Shown: positions 51,439-60,430, counted from the stretch's first letter. The stretch: DNA of 64,000 nt from Bacteroidetes bacterium ADurb.Bin145 (GCA_002070505.1 MWDJ01000002.1:124001-188000); one strand, 5' to 3'. Program-made: numbers and translations. Notes: generated by a model not told the origin, from the sequence alone.

Positions 51439-52320
51439 TCATATCATTAAGATCCTGAAGCCCAATAAATTTATAAGCCTTTGTCCCGGATTGAAAATCC
51501 TTCGGGCAGCCGGCCACACTTTTGACAAGCACTTGTCCTGCTCTTCTCTTATCAGTACGATCAGTTCATCGAGGACCGGATTGGGTGAGTCAGGTTTATA
51601 TTTGTAATCCAGGCTGATAATGAGCTGTGCCAGATCATTATATTTTCCCAGATTCCGTGTTATGTTATCAAGTTTTTTCTCTACGGATCTGATCACTGAC
51701 GGGTTTAGCGGCCTGAAAAAATAAAGCTGATAAAGAAAATCTTTGGAACGTTTCCTAAACTCATGAATTTTAGCAGGTTTCAGATTATTCCTGCTGTCGA
51801 GATACCGGTCAGTGACTATCCGGTGTGTCTCTTCAAGATCATTTATAAGTTTCTTCGGATCGAGGTTAGTCAGGCTCTGGAAACGTATCCTGTAGCCTGT
51901 TTTGCTCAGAAGATCGCGTATTGTCTGAACTTCACCAGCCATTCCGTTGTGTGGTTCTTCATCAGATTCTTTCTTCTGCAGAAGAGCATTTATTTCCTTG
52001 TAAGCTGAAAGCCCTGAAAAAACATCGGGATATTTTTTTTTAAGGTCTTTGAGTGTCTTTCTGTGAACCGACATATCGCGCCAGCAGCGGGTTTTTAGTC
52101 CCACCGCACGAAAAACATCGTACTGCTTCTTATAAAAATCTGCATCGACCTGAGATGCAATAAGCTTCATTACTGCCCTCGATTTTTTCATCAGGACCCT
52201 CACATCATGCACAGTACGGTCATCAGGGATCTGCGACTTCTCCAGAAGCTGATGAGCTTCATTCACGTATGCCGACAGCACCGGTTTGATATCTCTTAAT
52301 TTTACAAAATCAGGATCCAT
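51439..52320 (-). CDS. CHAD domain protein
   Basis: This 293-residue all-helical protein has the conserved His and basic residues of the CHAD domain (VHDVRVLMKKSRAVMKLI; KIHEFRKRSKDFLYQLYFF). CHAD domains bind polyphosphate. It lies divergent from pfk, sixA and ppk1, which fits a polyphosphate role. No CYTH triphosphatase domain is attached. Confidence 0.88.
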   Translation of the reverse strand: MDPDFVKLRDIKPVLSAYVNEAHQLLEKSQIPDDRTVHDVRVLMKKSRAVMKLIASQVDADFYKKQYDVFRAVGLKTRCWRDMSVHRKTLKDLKKKYPDVFSGLSAYKEINALLQKKESDEEPHNGMAGEVQTIRDLLSKTGYRIRFQSLTNLDPKKLINDLEETHRIVTDRYLDSRNNLKPAKIHEFRKRSKDFLYQLYFFRPLNPSVIRSVEKKLDNITRNLGKYNDLAQLIISLDYKYKPDSPNPVLDELIVLIREEQDKCLSKVWPAARRIFNPGQRLINLLGFRILMI

Positions 52321-52412
52321 CTGTTATGTTGTGACTGGCACTAATCATGACTAAAGTCAATAAATATACAAAACTTCCTACAAAATTTGCTAGTTCAGAG
52401 GGAAATAAGAAG

Positions 52413-52470
52413 AACCGGAGACCGGAGATAAGGAGCAAAGCGACGCAATCCCGCGAAGCGGGACGGAAGA
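52413..52470. repeat. Dispersed palindromic repeat, copy 2
   Basis: This copy begins AACCGGAGACCGGAG, continues with ATAAGGAGCAAAGCGACG and contains the hairpin TCCCGCGAAGCGGGA. It is nearly identical to 26398-26463. It is followed by another intergenic repeat type (ATCTGCGAAAATCTGCG, 52541-52557). The 297-bp gap 52321-52617 holds nothing else. Confidence 0.85.
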
Positions 52471-52617
52471 AAGAGGGGGTGAAGAGGAGACAAGAAGTGA
52501 AACTACGAAGTTCAGGTCAAAGGAATGAGGCGAGGAAAGATCTGCGAAAATCTGCGAGATCAGCGGGAAACAAAAAGAAAAAACTAAATTTGCTAGAGTA
52601 ACCTGAAAATTCTCTTT

Positions 52618-53658
52618 ATGAGCAGAAAAACCAACGGGATGAGAATAGGCATTCTGACTGCCGGAGGCGACTGTCCCGGGATAAATGCAGCCATACGCGG
52701 TGTAGGGAAAACGGCAATCATCAAATACGGAATGAAACTGATAGGTATAAGCGACGGATTCACCGGGATGATAAACAAGGAATATTCGGAACTTACAGAA
52801 CGGGATCTTTCAGGCATCCTTACACTTGGCGGAACAATACTGGGAACTTCCCGGGAGAAACCTTTCAAAAATAACGGAAAGAAAAAAAGTGAAATTAAAA
52901 AACCTGTCCTTATAAAGGAACATTATGAACAAATGGAACTGGACTGTCTTGTTTGTATAGGAGGCAACGGAACTCTTAAGACGGCTCATCTCCTCTCCCA
53001 GGAAGGTCTGAATGTAATTGGTATTCCAAAAACAATTGACAATGATGTATGGGGGACTGATATAACTTTTGGTTTCGATTCAGCCGTTAACATTGCTGCT
53101 GAAGCGATCGACAGACTCCACTCTACTGCAAACTCCCATAAAAGGATCATGATAATCGAAGTGATGGGACATAATGCAGGCTGGATCGCACTTTATTCAG
53201 GAATAGCTGGTGGCGGAGATGTAATCCTGATACCCGAGATACCGTACAAAGAGGAAAAAATTGCCGAATACCTGCTTCACCGTGTTGAAGAGAACAAACC
53301 TTACTCTATCGTTGTTGTAGCTGAAGGAATAAGGAACCCTGGGAAAGAAAAATCAGTTGCCCAGTACCTGAGCAACAGGATCTTTGAAATGACAGGACTT
53401 GAAACCCGGGAAACTGTTCTCGGATATATTCAGCGCGGCGGAACGCCCTCTCCGATGGACCGGGTACTGGCTACGCGTTACGGGACAGCTGCGGCCGATA
53501 TGATAGCTGCAAAAGACTTCAGTAAAATGGTTGCCCTGAAGAAAAATGAGATCACATCAGTGCGACTGGAAGATGTGGCAGGCAAAATTAAAATGGTCGA
53601 TCCTGATGATCCTCTGATAATACATTTGAAGAACATGGGAACAAGCTTTGGCACATAA
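52618..53658 (+). CDS. pfkA: 6-phosphofructokinase
   Basis: This 346-residue enzyme phosphorylates fructose 6-phosphate. The N-terminus LTAGGDCPGINAAIRG, GGNGTLKTAHLL, PKTIDNDVWGTD and the C-terminal YIQRGGTPSPMDR are PFK signatures. The phosphoryl-donor loop GGNG has Gly, as in ATP enzymes, while PKTIDND has Lys, as in pyrophosphate enzymes. It heads a plus-strand group with sixA (29 bp) and ppk1 (1 bp). Confidence 0.93.
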   Translation: MSRKTNGMRIGILTAGGDCPGINAAIRGVGKTAIIKYGMKLIGISDGFTGMINKEYSELTERDLSGILTLGGTILGTSREKPFKNNGKKKSEIKKPVLIKEHYEQMELDCLVCIGGNGTLKTAHLLSQEGLNVIGIPKTIDNDVWGTDITFGFDSAVNIAAEAIDRLHSTANSHKRIMIIEVMGHNAGWIALYSGIAGGGDVILIPEIPYKEEKIAEYLLHRVEENKPYSIVVVAEGIRNPGKEKSVAQYLSNRIFEMTGLETRETVLGYIQRGGTPSPMDRVLATRYGTAAADMIAAKDFSKMVALKKNEITSVRLEDVAGKIKMVDPDDPLIIHLKNMGTSFGT

Positions 53659-53687
53659 TCTCTGAACCCAAAAATCCTGTAACACCA

Positions 53688-54179
53688 ATGAAAAAGATAA
53701 TCTTTGTCAGACATGGCCGTGCAGAGGATGGTTCTTCCGGCATATCAGATTATGAAAGATCACTGACAACCAAAGGTAAGCTCATCTCAAAGGAAATGGC
53801 ACTGAGGTTCAGGGGCCATGAGAATAACCCGGGACTGATAATTACCAGTCCGGCTTTCAGGGCGCTGGAAACAGCCCTTATCTTTGCTTCATCATTCGGG
53901 ATCAGTTCCGATAATATCAAACTCGACAGCAATCTCTACTTCAAGGCAGATATGAAACATCTGCTGGAGATGCTTAAATCTATTGACGATGAGATCGATA
54001 TTGTTACCCTTTTCGGACATAATCCCTCCTTTACAGAAATGGCCGACAGATTATGTGCTGAAGGCTGTGAATTCATGACAAAGACCAGCATCGTCTGCAT
54101 TTCTTTTAAAATCAAAACCTGGGCTGAAATAAAAACCGGTTCGGGTAAGCTGGAATATTTCCTTAAACCTGACAAATAA
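53688..54179 (+). CDS. sixA: SixA-type phosphohistidine phosphatase
   Basis: This 163-residue member of the histidine phosphatase superfamily has the catalytic FVRHGRAED and the second His in FGHNPSFTEM. It removes phosphate from phosphohistidine or small substrates. It lies between pfk and ppk1 with short gaps, the usual position next to polyphosphate genes. Confidence 0.9.
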   Translation: MKKIIFVRHGRAEDGSSGISDYERSLTTKGKLISKEMALRFRGHENNPGLIITSPAFRALETALIFASSFGISSDNIKLDSNLYFKADMKHLLEMLKSIDDEIDIVTLFGHNPSFTEMADRLCAEGCEFMTKTSIVCISFKIKTWAEIKTGSGKLEYFLKPDK

Positions 54180-54180
54180 T

Positions 54181-56229
54181 ATGAGCCGGACTTACATCCC
54201 AAAGGAGATCAGCTGGCTGTCCTTCAACGAAAGAGTGCTGCAGGAAGCTGAAAACAAGGAAGTTCCGCTTATTGAACGATTCAAATTCCTTGGTATCTAT
54301 TCAAACAACCTCGATGAATATTTCAGGGTGAGAGTGGCAACTTTAAAAAGACTGTCCCACCTTGGAAACAAATCAAAGGACGTACTTGGATATTCACCAA
54401 AGGCAACACTTAAAAAGATCCAGAAGATTGTTCTTGAACAGAACACGAAGTTTGAGAAGATATATACAATGCTCATCCAGGAACTGGCAAAACATAACAT
54501 CCATATTATCAATGAAAAACAACTGAACCATGAACAGTCAGAATTTGTCAGGAGTTATTTCCATTCTGAAGTGAGGACCAGGCTTATGCCTTTTCTTCTT
54601 GAGAAAGATAAAGAGATGCCTAACCTTACCGATGATGCAATTTACCTGGCAATAATTCTAAAGAAAAAAGATTCTGACAAAACGAGGTACGCACTTATTG
54701 AAGTTCCGACAAATATACTGCCCAGGCTTATAATACTGCCTGATTCAGAAACCGGCAGAAACCTTATCTATCTTGATGATATAATCCGTTTTGGCCTGAA
54801 AGATATTTTTTTCATTTTTGACTTTGATGAATTTTCAGCATATACGATCAAGCTTACAAAAGATGCAGAGCTTGAGATAGCTGATGATATCTCTGAAAGT
54901 TATATTGAAAAACTTTCAAAAAGTCTTCATCAGAGAAAATGGGGTTCTCCGGTAAGGTTCATCTATGATCGCAAAATGCCGGCTGACCTCCTGAATATCC
55001 TGACAAAAAAACTGAATTTCGGACCTGACGATGTTATTATTCCTGCTGACAGATACCACAATCTGAAGGACCTGATGCACATCCCCAGCCTTGGGAAGAA
55101 AAAGTTTTATTACGAACCTCTTGTACCTATAAATCATAAGGACATCCAGGCCGGGAAGAGTATTTTATCGGCAATAAAGAAGAAAGACATAATGCTCTTC
55201 TTCCCTTACCATCCTTTCGATTATCTCATCGACCTCTTAAGGGAAGCTTCAATTGATCCATTTGTAACTTCAATACAAATAACACTTTACAGGCTTGCCA
55301 GGAACTCAAGCGTTATTAATGCCCTGTTAAATGCAGTAATGAATGGCAAAAAAGTAACAACTGTGGTTGAATTGCAAGCCCGATTCGACGAGGAAGCAAA
55401 TATTTTGTGGGGGAATAAACTGATGGATGCAGGTGTAAAAGTCATATATGGCGTCCCGGGACTTAAGGTCCATGCGAAACTGCTGCTGATCACAAAAGTA
55501 AAAAATGATGTCATTCAGAGATATGCAGCCATCGGTACAGGGAATTTCAACGAAGACACCGCCAGGGTCTATACTGACCATCTTTTGCTTACTACAGATA
55601 TCAAGATCACAAATGAAGTTTTTAAAGCTTTCAGCTTTTTTAATGTCAATTATAAAAAGGATAATTATTATCATCTGGTCCTCTCTCCTTTTGCACTCAG
55701 GAATAAGATCAATCTTCTGATAGATAATGAAATAAAGAATGCGAAAGCCGGAAAGAAAGCTTATATTTATTTGAAGCTTAACAATATAAGCGATACCGAG
55801 ATAATCGACAGGCTTTACGAGGCCAGCTCAGCAGGTGTCAATATAAAGATGATAATCAGAGGAATGATGTCCCTGGTTCCGGGATTAAAGGATATCAGCG
55901 AAAATATTAAGGCTATTGGCATAGTGGACAGGCTACTTGAACATTCAAGATTCATGATCTTCTGCAATGGTGGTGATGAAGAGTGTTTCATCTCATCAGC
56001 CGATCTCATGACAAGGAATATCGACCATCGTATTGAAGTTACCTGCCCGGTATTTGACAAAAACATAAAAAACGAACTCAAAGAAATATTCCAGATCCAA
56101 TGGAACGATAATGTTAAAGCAAGGAAACTCGATTCAACTCTCTCAAATAAATTCGTTAAACCCGGTAAAAAAGAGCACCGCTCCCAGCTTGATGTTTACA
56201 ATTACCTGAAGAAAATCCACGAGAAATAG
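54181..56229 (+). CDS. ppk1: Polyphosphate kinase 1
   Basis: This 682-residue enzyme reversibly makes polyphosphate from ATP. It has the N-terminal domain (SWLSFNERVLQEAENK, NNLDEYFRVRVATLK), the ATP-binding part and the catalytic phospholipase-D-like domain with the phospho-His region PGLKVHAKLLLI and the second His in RNIDHRIEV. The length is normal. It is coupled to sixA by a 1-bp gap. Confidence 0.96.
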   Translation: MSRTYIPKEISWLSFNERVLQEAENKEVPLIERFKFLGIYSNNLDEYFRVRVATLKRLSHLGNKSKDVLGYSPKATLKKIQKIVLEQNTKFEKIYTMLIQELAKHNIHIINEKQLNHEQSEFVRSYFHSEVRTRLMPFLLEKDKEMPNLTDDAIYLAIILKKKDSDKTRYALIEVPTNILPRLIILPDSETGRNLIYLDDIIRFGLKDIFFIFDFDEFSAYTIKLTKDAELEIADDISESYIEKLSKSLHQRKWGSPVRFIYDRKMPADLLNILTKKLNFGPDDVIIPADRYHNLKDLMHIPSLGKKKFYYEPLVPINHKDIQAGKSILSAIKKKDIMLFFPYHPFDYLIDLLREASIDPFVTSIQITLYRLARNSSVINALLNAVMNGKKVTTVVELQARFDEEANILWGNKLMDAGVKVIYGVPGLKVHAKLLLITKVKNDVIQRYAAIGTGNFNEDTARVYTDHLLLTTDIKITNEVFKAFSFFNVNYKKDNYYHLVLSPFALRNKINLLIDNEIKNAKAGKKAYIYLKLNNISDTEIIDRLYEASSAGVNIKMIIRGMMSLVPGLKDISENIKAIGIVDRLLEHSRFMIFCNGGDEECFISSADLMTRNIDHRIEVTCPVFDKNIKNELKEIFQIQWNDNVKARKLDSTLSNKFVKPGKKEHRSQLDVYNYLKKIHEK

Positions 56230-56277
56230 TTCTCATTAATGCAGAAACATGGAAATAAAAACGAATAACTTACTTTA

Positions 56278-56802
56278 ATGAACAATACATCCCTGCTAAT
56301 AGGAACAATTTTAATAATCCTGTTCTCCTGGTTCTTTTCCATCAGAGAGAAAAGATATCATGGTATTGCCCGGTTCTTTTCTTTTGAAAGTATTTATATA
56401 CTGATACTTATGAATTACCGGATATGGTTCAGGGAACCTTTTTCCTTACATCAGATCTTTTCCTGGATCTTTCTTATTTCATCAATTTATCCCGGTATTG
56501 CCGGTTATCTGTTGCTCCAAAACAGGGGAAAACCGGATAAGCACATCGAGAGAACCACTGAGCTCGTTAAGTCAGGTATATATAAATATATAAGGCATCC
56601 TTTGTATTGTTCCCTGCTTCTGCTTGGAACAGGAGTTATGCTAAAAGATCCCGGAATATTTCAGATTATACTGGGAATAATAAATGCCCTTGCAATATTT
56701 CTGACTGCGAGGATTGAAGAAAAGGAAATGGTCATAAAATTCGGACAGAACTATAAAGAATATATGCACGAAACCAAGATGTTCATACCATTTATCCTGT
56801 AA
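56278..56802 (+). CDS. Isoprenylcysteine/PEMT-family membrane methyltransferase
   Basis: This 174-residue membrane protein has about five helices and the SAM-binding signature KYIRHPLYCSLLLLG plus a C-terminal EEKEMVIKFGQNYKEYM. These are characteristic of the ICMT/PEMT superfamily. The substrate is unknown. It is probably the last gene of the pfk-sixA-ppk1 transcript, with a 48-bp gap. Confidence 0.85.
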   Translation: MNNTSLLIGTILIILFSWFFSIREKRYHGIARFFSFESIYILILMNYRIWFREPFSLHQIFSWIFLISSIYPGIAGYLLLQNRGKPDKHIERTTELVKSGIYKYIRHPLYCSLLLLGTGVMLKDPGIFQIILGIINALAIFLTARIEEKEMVIKFGQNYKEYMHETKMFIPFIL

Positions 56803-56864
56803 CAATTAACAATTAACAATTAACAATTAGCAATTAGCAATTTGTAATTAGCAATTAGTAATTA
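56801..56864. repeat. Tandem AACAATT / AGCAATT low-complexity repeat
   Basis: Seven-base units of TTAACAA and TTAGCAA occur in tandem, about eight imperfect copies, starting at the stop codon of the methyltransferase gene. They carry no ORF. Confidence 0.85.
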
Positions 56865-56920
56865 TCCGATTATAAACCCTAAAACCTGCAAACACACCGC
56901 TAAAGACTCCTAGACTAAAG

Positions 56921-56957
56921 ACCTGCAAAACCTGCAAGACCTGCAAGACCTGCAAGA
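56921..56957. repeat. Tandem ACCTGCAAG repeat
   Basis: Four imperfect 9-base units (ACCTGCAAA, then ACCTGCAAG) run directly into the stop codon region of the glutathione peroxidase gene, which lies on the opposite strand. Confidence 0.85.
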
Positions 56958-57497
56958 CTATTTACCCAGCCACGCAATCACTTTCTCCGAGCCTGGTTTC
57001 TCTTTTGAGTACAGTACATCGACGAGTTTCCCGTTTTCATCGATGAGGTATTTCTGGAAGTTCCATTTGACCTCGGAGTCCATAACTCCATTTAATGACT
57101 TTGTTGTCAGCCATTTGTAGAGAGGATGCATATCATTGCCCTTCACCGAGATCTTTTCCATCAGAGGGAAAGTGACACTATAATTATCTGTACAAAACTG
57201 TCTTATTTCCAGAGCAGATCCCGGTTCCTGGTTCAGAAAATTATTTGCCGGGAATCCGATAATAATCAGTTTGCCATTGTATTGCTTGTACAGCTCCTCA
57301 AGGTCTTTATATTGCGGCGTATAGCCGCATTTTGATGCTGTATTTACGACCATGACTTTTTTCCCTTTCAGGGAAGCCAGATTAAAATCCTCTCCTTCAA
57401 GAGTTTTGACTTTGAAATCATAGAAGCCTGATTGTGCTGTTACTACAATGGGAAACAGGATAAGGCTTAAGATTAATTGCCATTTTAATATCTTCAT
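56958..57497 (-). CDS. Exported glutathione peroxidase family protein
   Basis: This 179-residue protein has a signal peptide (MKILKWQLILSLILFPIVVTA) and the GPx fold. The peroxidatic Cys lies in NTASKCGYTPQY, with the partner Gln in the FPANNFLNQEP segment and the Trp in KWNFQKYLI. It uses Cys, not selenocysteine, and probably takes electrons from thioredoxin. It should protect the envelope from peroxides. Confidence 0.9.
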   Translation of the reverse strand: MKILKWQLILSLILFPIVVTAQSGFYDFKVKTLEGEDFNLASLKGKKVMVVNTASKCGYTPQYKDLEELYKQYNGKLIIIGFPANNFLNQEPGSALEIRQFCTDNYSVTFPLMEKISVKGNDMHPLYKWLTTKSLNGVMDSEVKWNFQKYLIDENGKLVDVLYSKEKPGSEKVIAWLGK

Positions 57498-57578
57498 CTT
57501 ATATCATTTTGAATTGGTACACTTAAAACAAATAATCTTTGATGAAGTTCAATTATGATAAAGAAATTACCTGAGTTA

Positions 57579-58442
57579 TTATTCCACAAGTTCGGTAACA
57601 GTTGAAGAATTCATCTGAACGGGCATTTTCATATCCATTTCTGTTATCAGCATTGTTCCTTTCAGTTTTGTCTCAACAAAAGATTTTATAAAATAGCCTT
57701 CCTCCGGAGAAAAATAAAGTGTATAGGTTCCGGTGTAGGGTCCAGAGATTTTTATATTCATATCCTGTGCTACTGTCTTTATCGTTTGGGTTCCAGAAAT
57801 ACTTGAAGTGATCTTTACACAGTCGTATCCGTTTACCTTTTCTATGCCTTCGATGAGGTTTTCAGAATTTGTCAGGAGTCGCATCGATACTGCGCCCGAC
57901 CCGGTATTAAGAGAGTCTGTGGCGCTCCATTTATAGCCCTGACTGACAGTACCAGCAGGCAGGTCGGGGAAAAAATCAATCATATTTGATGACAGGTTAG
58001 TACTTCCGCTGGAAGGAACATCGAAAACAACATTAGCAGCCCCGGTGATATCTGTTTCTTTGCCCAAAGGTGTAATTACCATTTTGAATATTTTGCCTGA
58101 GATTCCGCTTACTCCGCCGCCGGAGGCGCCCATTGGTGATTCTACGCTCTGGGCTATTGTATCAACCCTTACCTCAAGAGCCAGATCAGGTCCGCTCCCG
58201 CCGGCAGACTTCACCGAACATCCAAAGAGAGAATTTATTTCGTTCTGCATTTGTTGTCCTTCGATATCCATTGTCTGCATAATTTTGCTTGTCTGCTTAT
58301 AGGTTACTGATCTGTCTTCCGGAAATTTATATCTGAGAGTGAGTTGCTTGTTTGCTGTCTGTGCAATAACAGGAATATTACAAACTATGATTGCGACAAT
58401 AATAGTTGTCAAGAGAAGATGTTTTTTAATCAGATTTTTCAT
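57579..58442 (-). CDS. Exported DUF6263-like protein
   Basis: This 287-residue protein has a signal peptide (KHLLLTTIIVAIIVCNIPVIAQ) and then a beta-rich chain beginning LRYKFPEDRSVTYKQ and including LGKETDITGAANVVFDVPS. This is the pattern of Bacteroidota secreted proteins assigned to DUF6263. The function is unknown. It precedes the glutathione peroxidase gene on the same strand with an 81-bp gap. Confidence 0.75.
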   Translation of the reverse strand: MKNLIKKHLLLTTIIVAIIVCNIPVIAQTANKQLTLRYKFPEDRSVTYKQTSKIMQTMDIEGQQMQNEINSLFGCSVKSAGGSGPDLALEVRVDTIAQSVESPMGASGGGVSGISGKIFKMVITPLGKETDITGAANVVFDVPSSGSTNLSSNMIDFFPDLPAGTVSQGYKWSATDSLNTGSGAVSMRLLTNSENLIEGIEKVNGYDCVKITSSISGTQTIKTVAQDMNIKISGPYTGTYTLYFSPEEGYFIKSFVETKLKGTMLITEMDMKMPVQMNSSTVTELVE

Positions 58443-58561
58443 GATGAGTAAAGGTTTATAGTTTTTTTGAGCAGACGTAAATTTCGTGATTTTCTGAAAT
58501 TTCCTGTCATGGATTTACAATTTTATTTTGGGACAGGTTATGAATATTGAAAAACTCGTTA

Positions 58562-58569
58562 TATTTTTG
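58562..58569 (+). promoter_or_regulatory. Promoter -7 box for tRNA-Pro
   Basis: TATTTTTG fits TAnnTTTG and lies about 100 bp before the tRNA. The predicted leader would contain the two hairpins at 58609-58666. Confidence 0.45.
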
Positions 58570-58608
58570 CGGCACTTTGAAGGTATACCTGGAGGTTACA
58601 AGGATAAG

Positions 58609-58636
58609 GTCCTCCTTCGCTGAAGCTACGGAGGAC
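58609..58636. repeat. Hairpin repeat in the tRNA-Pro leader, unit 1
   Basis: GTCCTCC (58609-58615) pairs with GGAGGAC (58630-58636), with the inner sequence TTCGCTGAAGCTAC. It is related to unit 2 at 58641-58666. Confidence 0.75.
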
Positions 58637-58640
58637 AGAA

Positions 58641-58666
58641 CCAGCCTTCGTTGAAACTTCGGCTGG
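58641..58666. repeat. Hairpin repeat in the tRNA-Pro leader, unit 2
   Basis: CCAGCC (58641-58646) pairs with GGCTGG (58661-58666) around TTCGTTGAAACTTC. The loop sequence closely matches that of unit 1, while the outer stem differs. Confidence 0.75.
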
Positions 58667-58671
58667 TAATA

Positions 58672-58744
<73 letters not shown>

Positions 58745-58746
<2 letters not shown>

Positions 58747-58884
58747 CAAAAGAAAAAGCCCTTCCCGCTGCAAGCGGGAGGGGTAAGGTTTTTATTCGCG
58801 TTGAAAGCCCCGCTTTCATAAGCGAACTAAAAACCTTACCCCGTCAGCGAGCGAAGCGAGCGAAGAAGGGCTTTTTCTTTTGTC
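58745..58884. repeat. 140-bp nested inverted repeat and terminator region after tRNA-Pro
   Basis: The outer arms (58745-58764 and 58865-58884) are a perfect 20-bp inverted repeat that begins on the last base pair of the tRNA. Inner arms at 58780-58799 and 58822-58842 form a second long stem. A short hairpin CCCGCT-GCA-AGCGGG (58764-58778) followed by TTTTT (58789-58793) can end the tRNA transcript. Confidence 0.8.
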
Positions 58885-58889
58885 AATTC
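58838..58889. repeat. 52-bp direct repeat, copy 1
   Basis: The unit starts ACCCCGTCAGCGAGCGAAGC, ends TTTTGTCAATTC and recurs without change at 58921-58972. It contains the right arm of the outer inverted repeat. Confidence 0.88.
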
Positions 58890-58920
58890 TCCCAGACCGG
58901 GATCATGAAATAATCCCGCC

Positions 58921-58972
58921 ACCCCGTCAGCGAGCGAAGCGAGCGAAGAAGGGCTTTTTCTTTTGTCAATTC
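58921..58972. repeat. 52-bp direct repeat, copy 2, preceded by a tRNA-Pro 3' remnant
   Basis: This copy is identical to 58838-58889. Just upstream and overlapping, 58912-58926 repeats the last 15 bases of the tRNA-Pro acceptor/T region exactly (AATCCCGCCACCCCG), and CCAGA at 58892 onward echoes its anticodon-stem segment. Confidence 0.85.
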
Positions 58973-59005
58973 CATTGTCAGTATTAGCAACAGGGGTACA
59001 TTAAA

Positions 59006-60133
59006 TTATAATTGAAATAAATTTATGTATTTATCAAAGATGTATTTTCTGCTTCTTTGTCCTCCGGTAATTTCCTTAAGGATTCCCAGCTTTTCTAATT
59101 CGCCTATCAGTTTGTATGCAGAAGGGAATGAAATATCTGCTACTTCACACACTTTTTCTGCATTAATCAGAGGTTTATGAAATAAATAATTAGCAATCTT
59201 CCGTGCATTTATCGCTCTTGTTCCAAGTGTTTGAATTTGACTATCAAGTTGTTTCTGTAGTTGTAGTATTCTGTCGAATGTGGTAATCCCCTTATTTGCA
59301 GTTTCGATAATGCCTACAAGAAAAAACTTGAACCATTGACTTATATCATTCTTCTCCCTTACCCACATTAAATTCTCATAATAGAGTCTGCGATGTGCTT
59401 CCAGAAAATCAGACAGGTACAAAATTGGTTTTTTTAAAATACCTTTATTTACAAGATAGAGGGTTATCATAAGTCTACCAACTCTTCCATTTCCGTCAAG
59501 GAATGGGTGAATAGTTTCAAATTGATAATGAATCAAAGCTATTTTTAAAAGTTCAGGAAAGAAAATCTCCTGATTGTGAACAAAATTTTCCAAGTCTCCC
59601 ATCAACTCAGGAATCGTTGTATGAACCGGGGGTATAAATGTTGCATCATTTATTGTTGCTCCTCCGATCCAGTTTTGACTACGTCTGAATTCACCTGGCT
59701 GGCGCTTTTCTCCTCTTACTCCCTTAAGAAGTGTTTTGTGAGTATTTCTTATTAACCTGGCTGAGAATGGTAGTTTATCCAGCTCTTTGATTGCTGTCTC
59801 CATTGCATGAATGTAGTTCTGTACCTCCTCCCAATCATCGCGTTTATCCAAAGGTACATCCTCTTTTTCACGCAATGCTTCTTCTATATTTGTCTGAGTG
59901 CCTTCGATCTTACTGCTTTGAGTTGCCTCTTTCAGAACATGCATACTTATGAATAAATCAATGTCTGGGATATAATTTGAATACATGTCCAGCCTTCCTA
60001 AGTCCCTGTCGGCTTTGCTTAGAAGCTGAATGACTTCCATATTATCCAAATTCCATTGACGGTTAATCAGGGTTGGCTGAAAACTTTTGTAAGAACCTTG
60101 ACTGATGTATGTACCAGCAAGAAAATCTTTCAT
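59006..60133 (-). CDS. Fic family protein (AMPylating enzyme type) with C-terminal winged helix
   Basis: This 375-residue protein carries the FIC motif HPFLDGNGRVGR near residue 210, used to transfer AMP to target proteins, and an N-terminal autoinhibitory motif SSKIEGTQT near residue 73. The C-terminal ~90 residues form a winged-helix (KVCEVADISFPSAYKLIGEL). It is a stand-alone Fic of the widespread class II type; no Phd-like antitoxin is adjacent. ATG 60133 was chosen because the -7 box at 60149-60156 overlaps the upstream ATG 60151. Confidence 0.9.
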   Translation of the reverse strand: MKDFLAGTYISQGSYKSFQPTLINRQWNLDNMEVIQLLSKADRDLGRLDMYSNYIPDIDLFISMHVLKEATQSSKIEGTQTNIEEALREKEDVPLDKRDDWEEVQNYIHAMETAIKELDKLPFSARLIRNTHKTLLKGVRGEKRQPGEFRRSQNWIGGATINDATFIPPVHTTIPELMGDLENFVHNQEIFFPELLKIALIHYQFETIHPFLDGNGRVGRLMITLYLVNKGILKKPILYLSDFLEAHRRLYYENLMWVREKNDISQWFKFFLVGIIETANKGITTFDRILQLQKQLDSQIQTLGTRAINARKIANYLFHKPLINAEKVCEVADISFPSAYKLIGELEKLGILKEITGGQRSRKYIFDKYINLFQL

Positions 60134-60148
60134 GTCTTCTATTTTAAA

Positions 60149-60156
60149 CAAAGATA
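60149..60156 (-). promoter_or_regulatory. Bacteroidota-type -7 promoter box of the Fic gene
   Basis: On the minus strand this reads TATCTTTG, an exact TAnnTTTG match 15 bp before ATG 60133. It defines that start. Confidence 0.6.
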
Positions 60157-60406
60157 AACATTATTTAAGATATACAATATTATATTAAATAATATTGATC
60201 CTTATTTAATATTTCACTTGATTTATTAAATATTAAAATTTTAATTTAAAACTAAAGTTATCGCGCTGACAATCAACTTGTTGCTCGGTTTAATGAGTAA
60301 TAAATATAATCATATTACGCCAAAACTGGTAGATAAAACCACTATTCGATTTTAGTTCACATAATCAAAGTTGCAAATTCTTAAAGAATAGTAGTAGTAA
60401 AATGAA

Positions 60407-60430
60407 AGCCCCGGTGTCTATTCCGGGGCT
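60407..60430 (-). terminator. Probable terminator of the GH54 gene
   Basis: AGCCCCGG and CCGGGGCT form a perfect 8-bp stem with an 8-nt loop. On the minus strand it is followed by TTCATTTTA, a weak T tract. It lies 165 bp past the GH54 stop. The 444-bp gap 60152-60595 otherwise holds the Fic promoter, A+T-rich DNA and a doubtful 50-codon ORF. Confidence 0.5.

Noticed and set aside
52347-52601. 84-codon plus-strand ORF, Lys/Arg-rich
   Set aside because: It is made of two intergenic repeat types and has no independent support; composition reflects the repeat, not a protein.
56801-56957. Tandem repeats considered as a CRISPR array
   Set aside because: The units are 7-9 bp with no spacers and no cas genes; they are simple low-complexity repeats.
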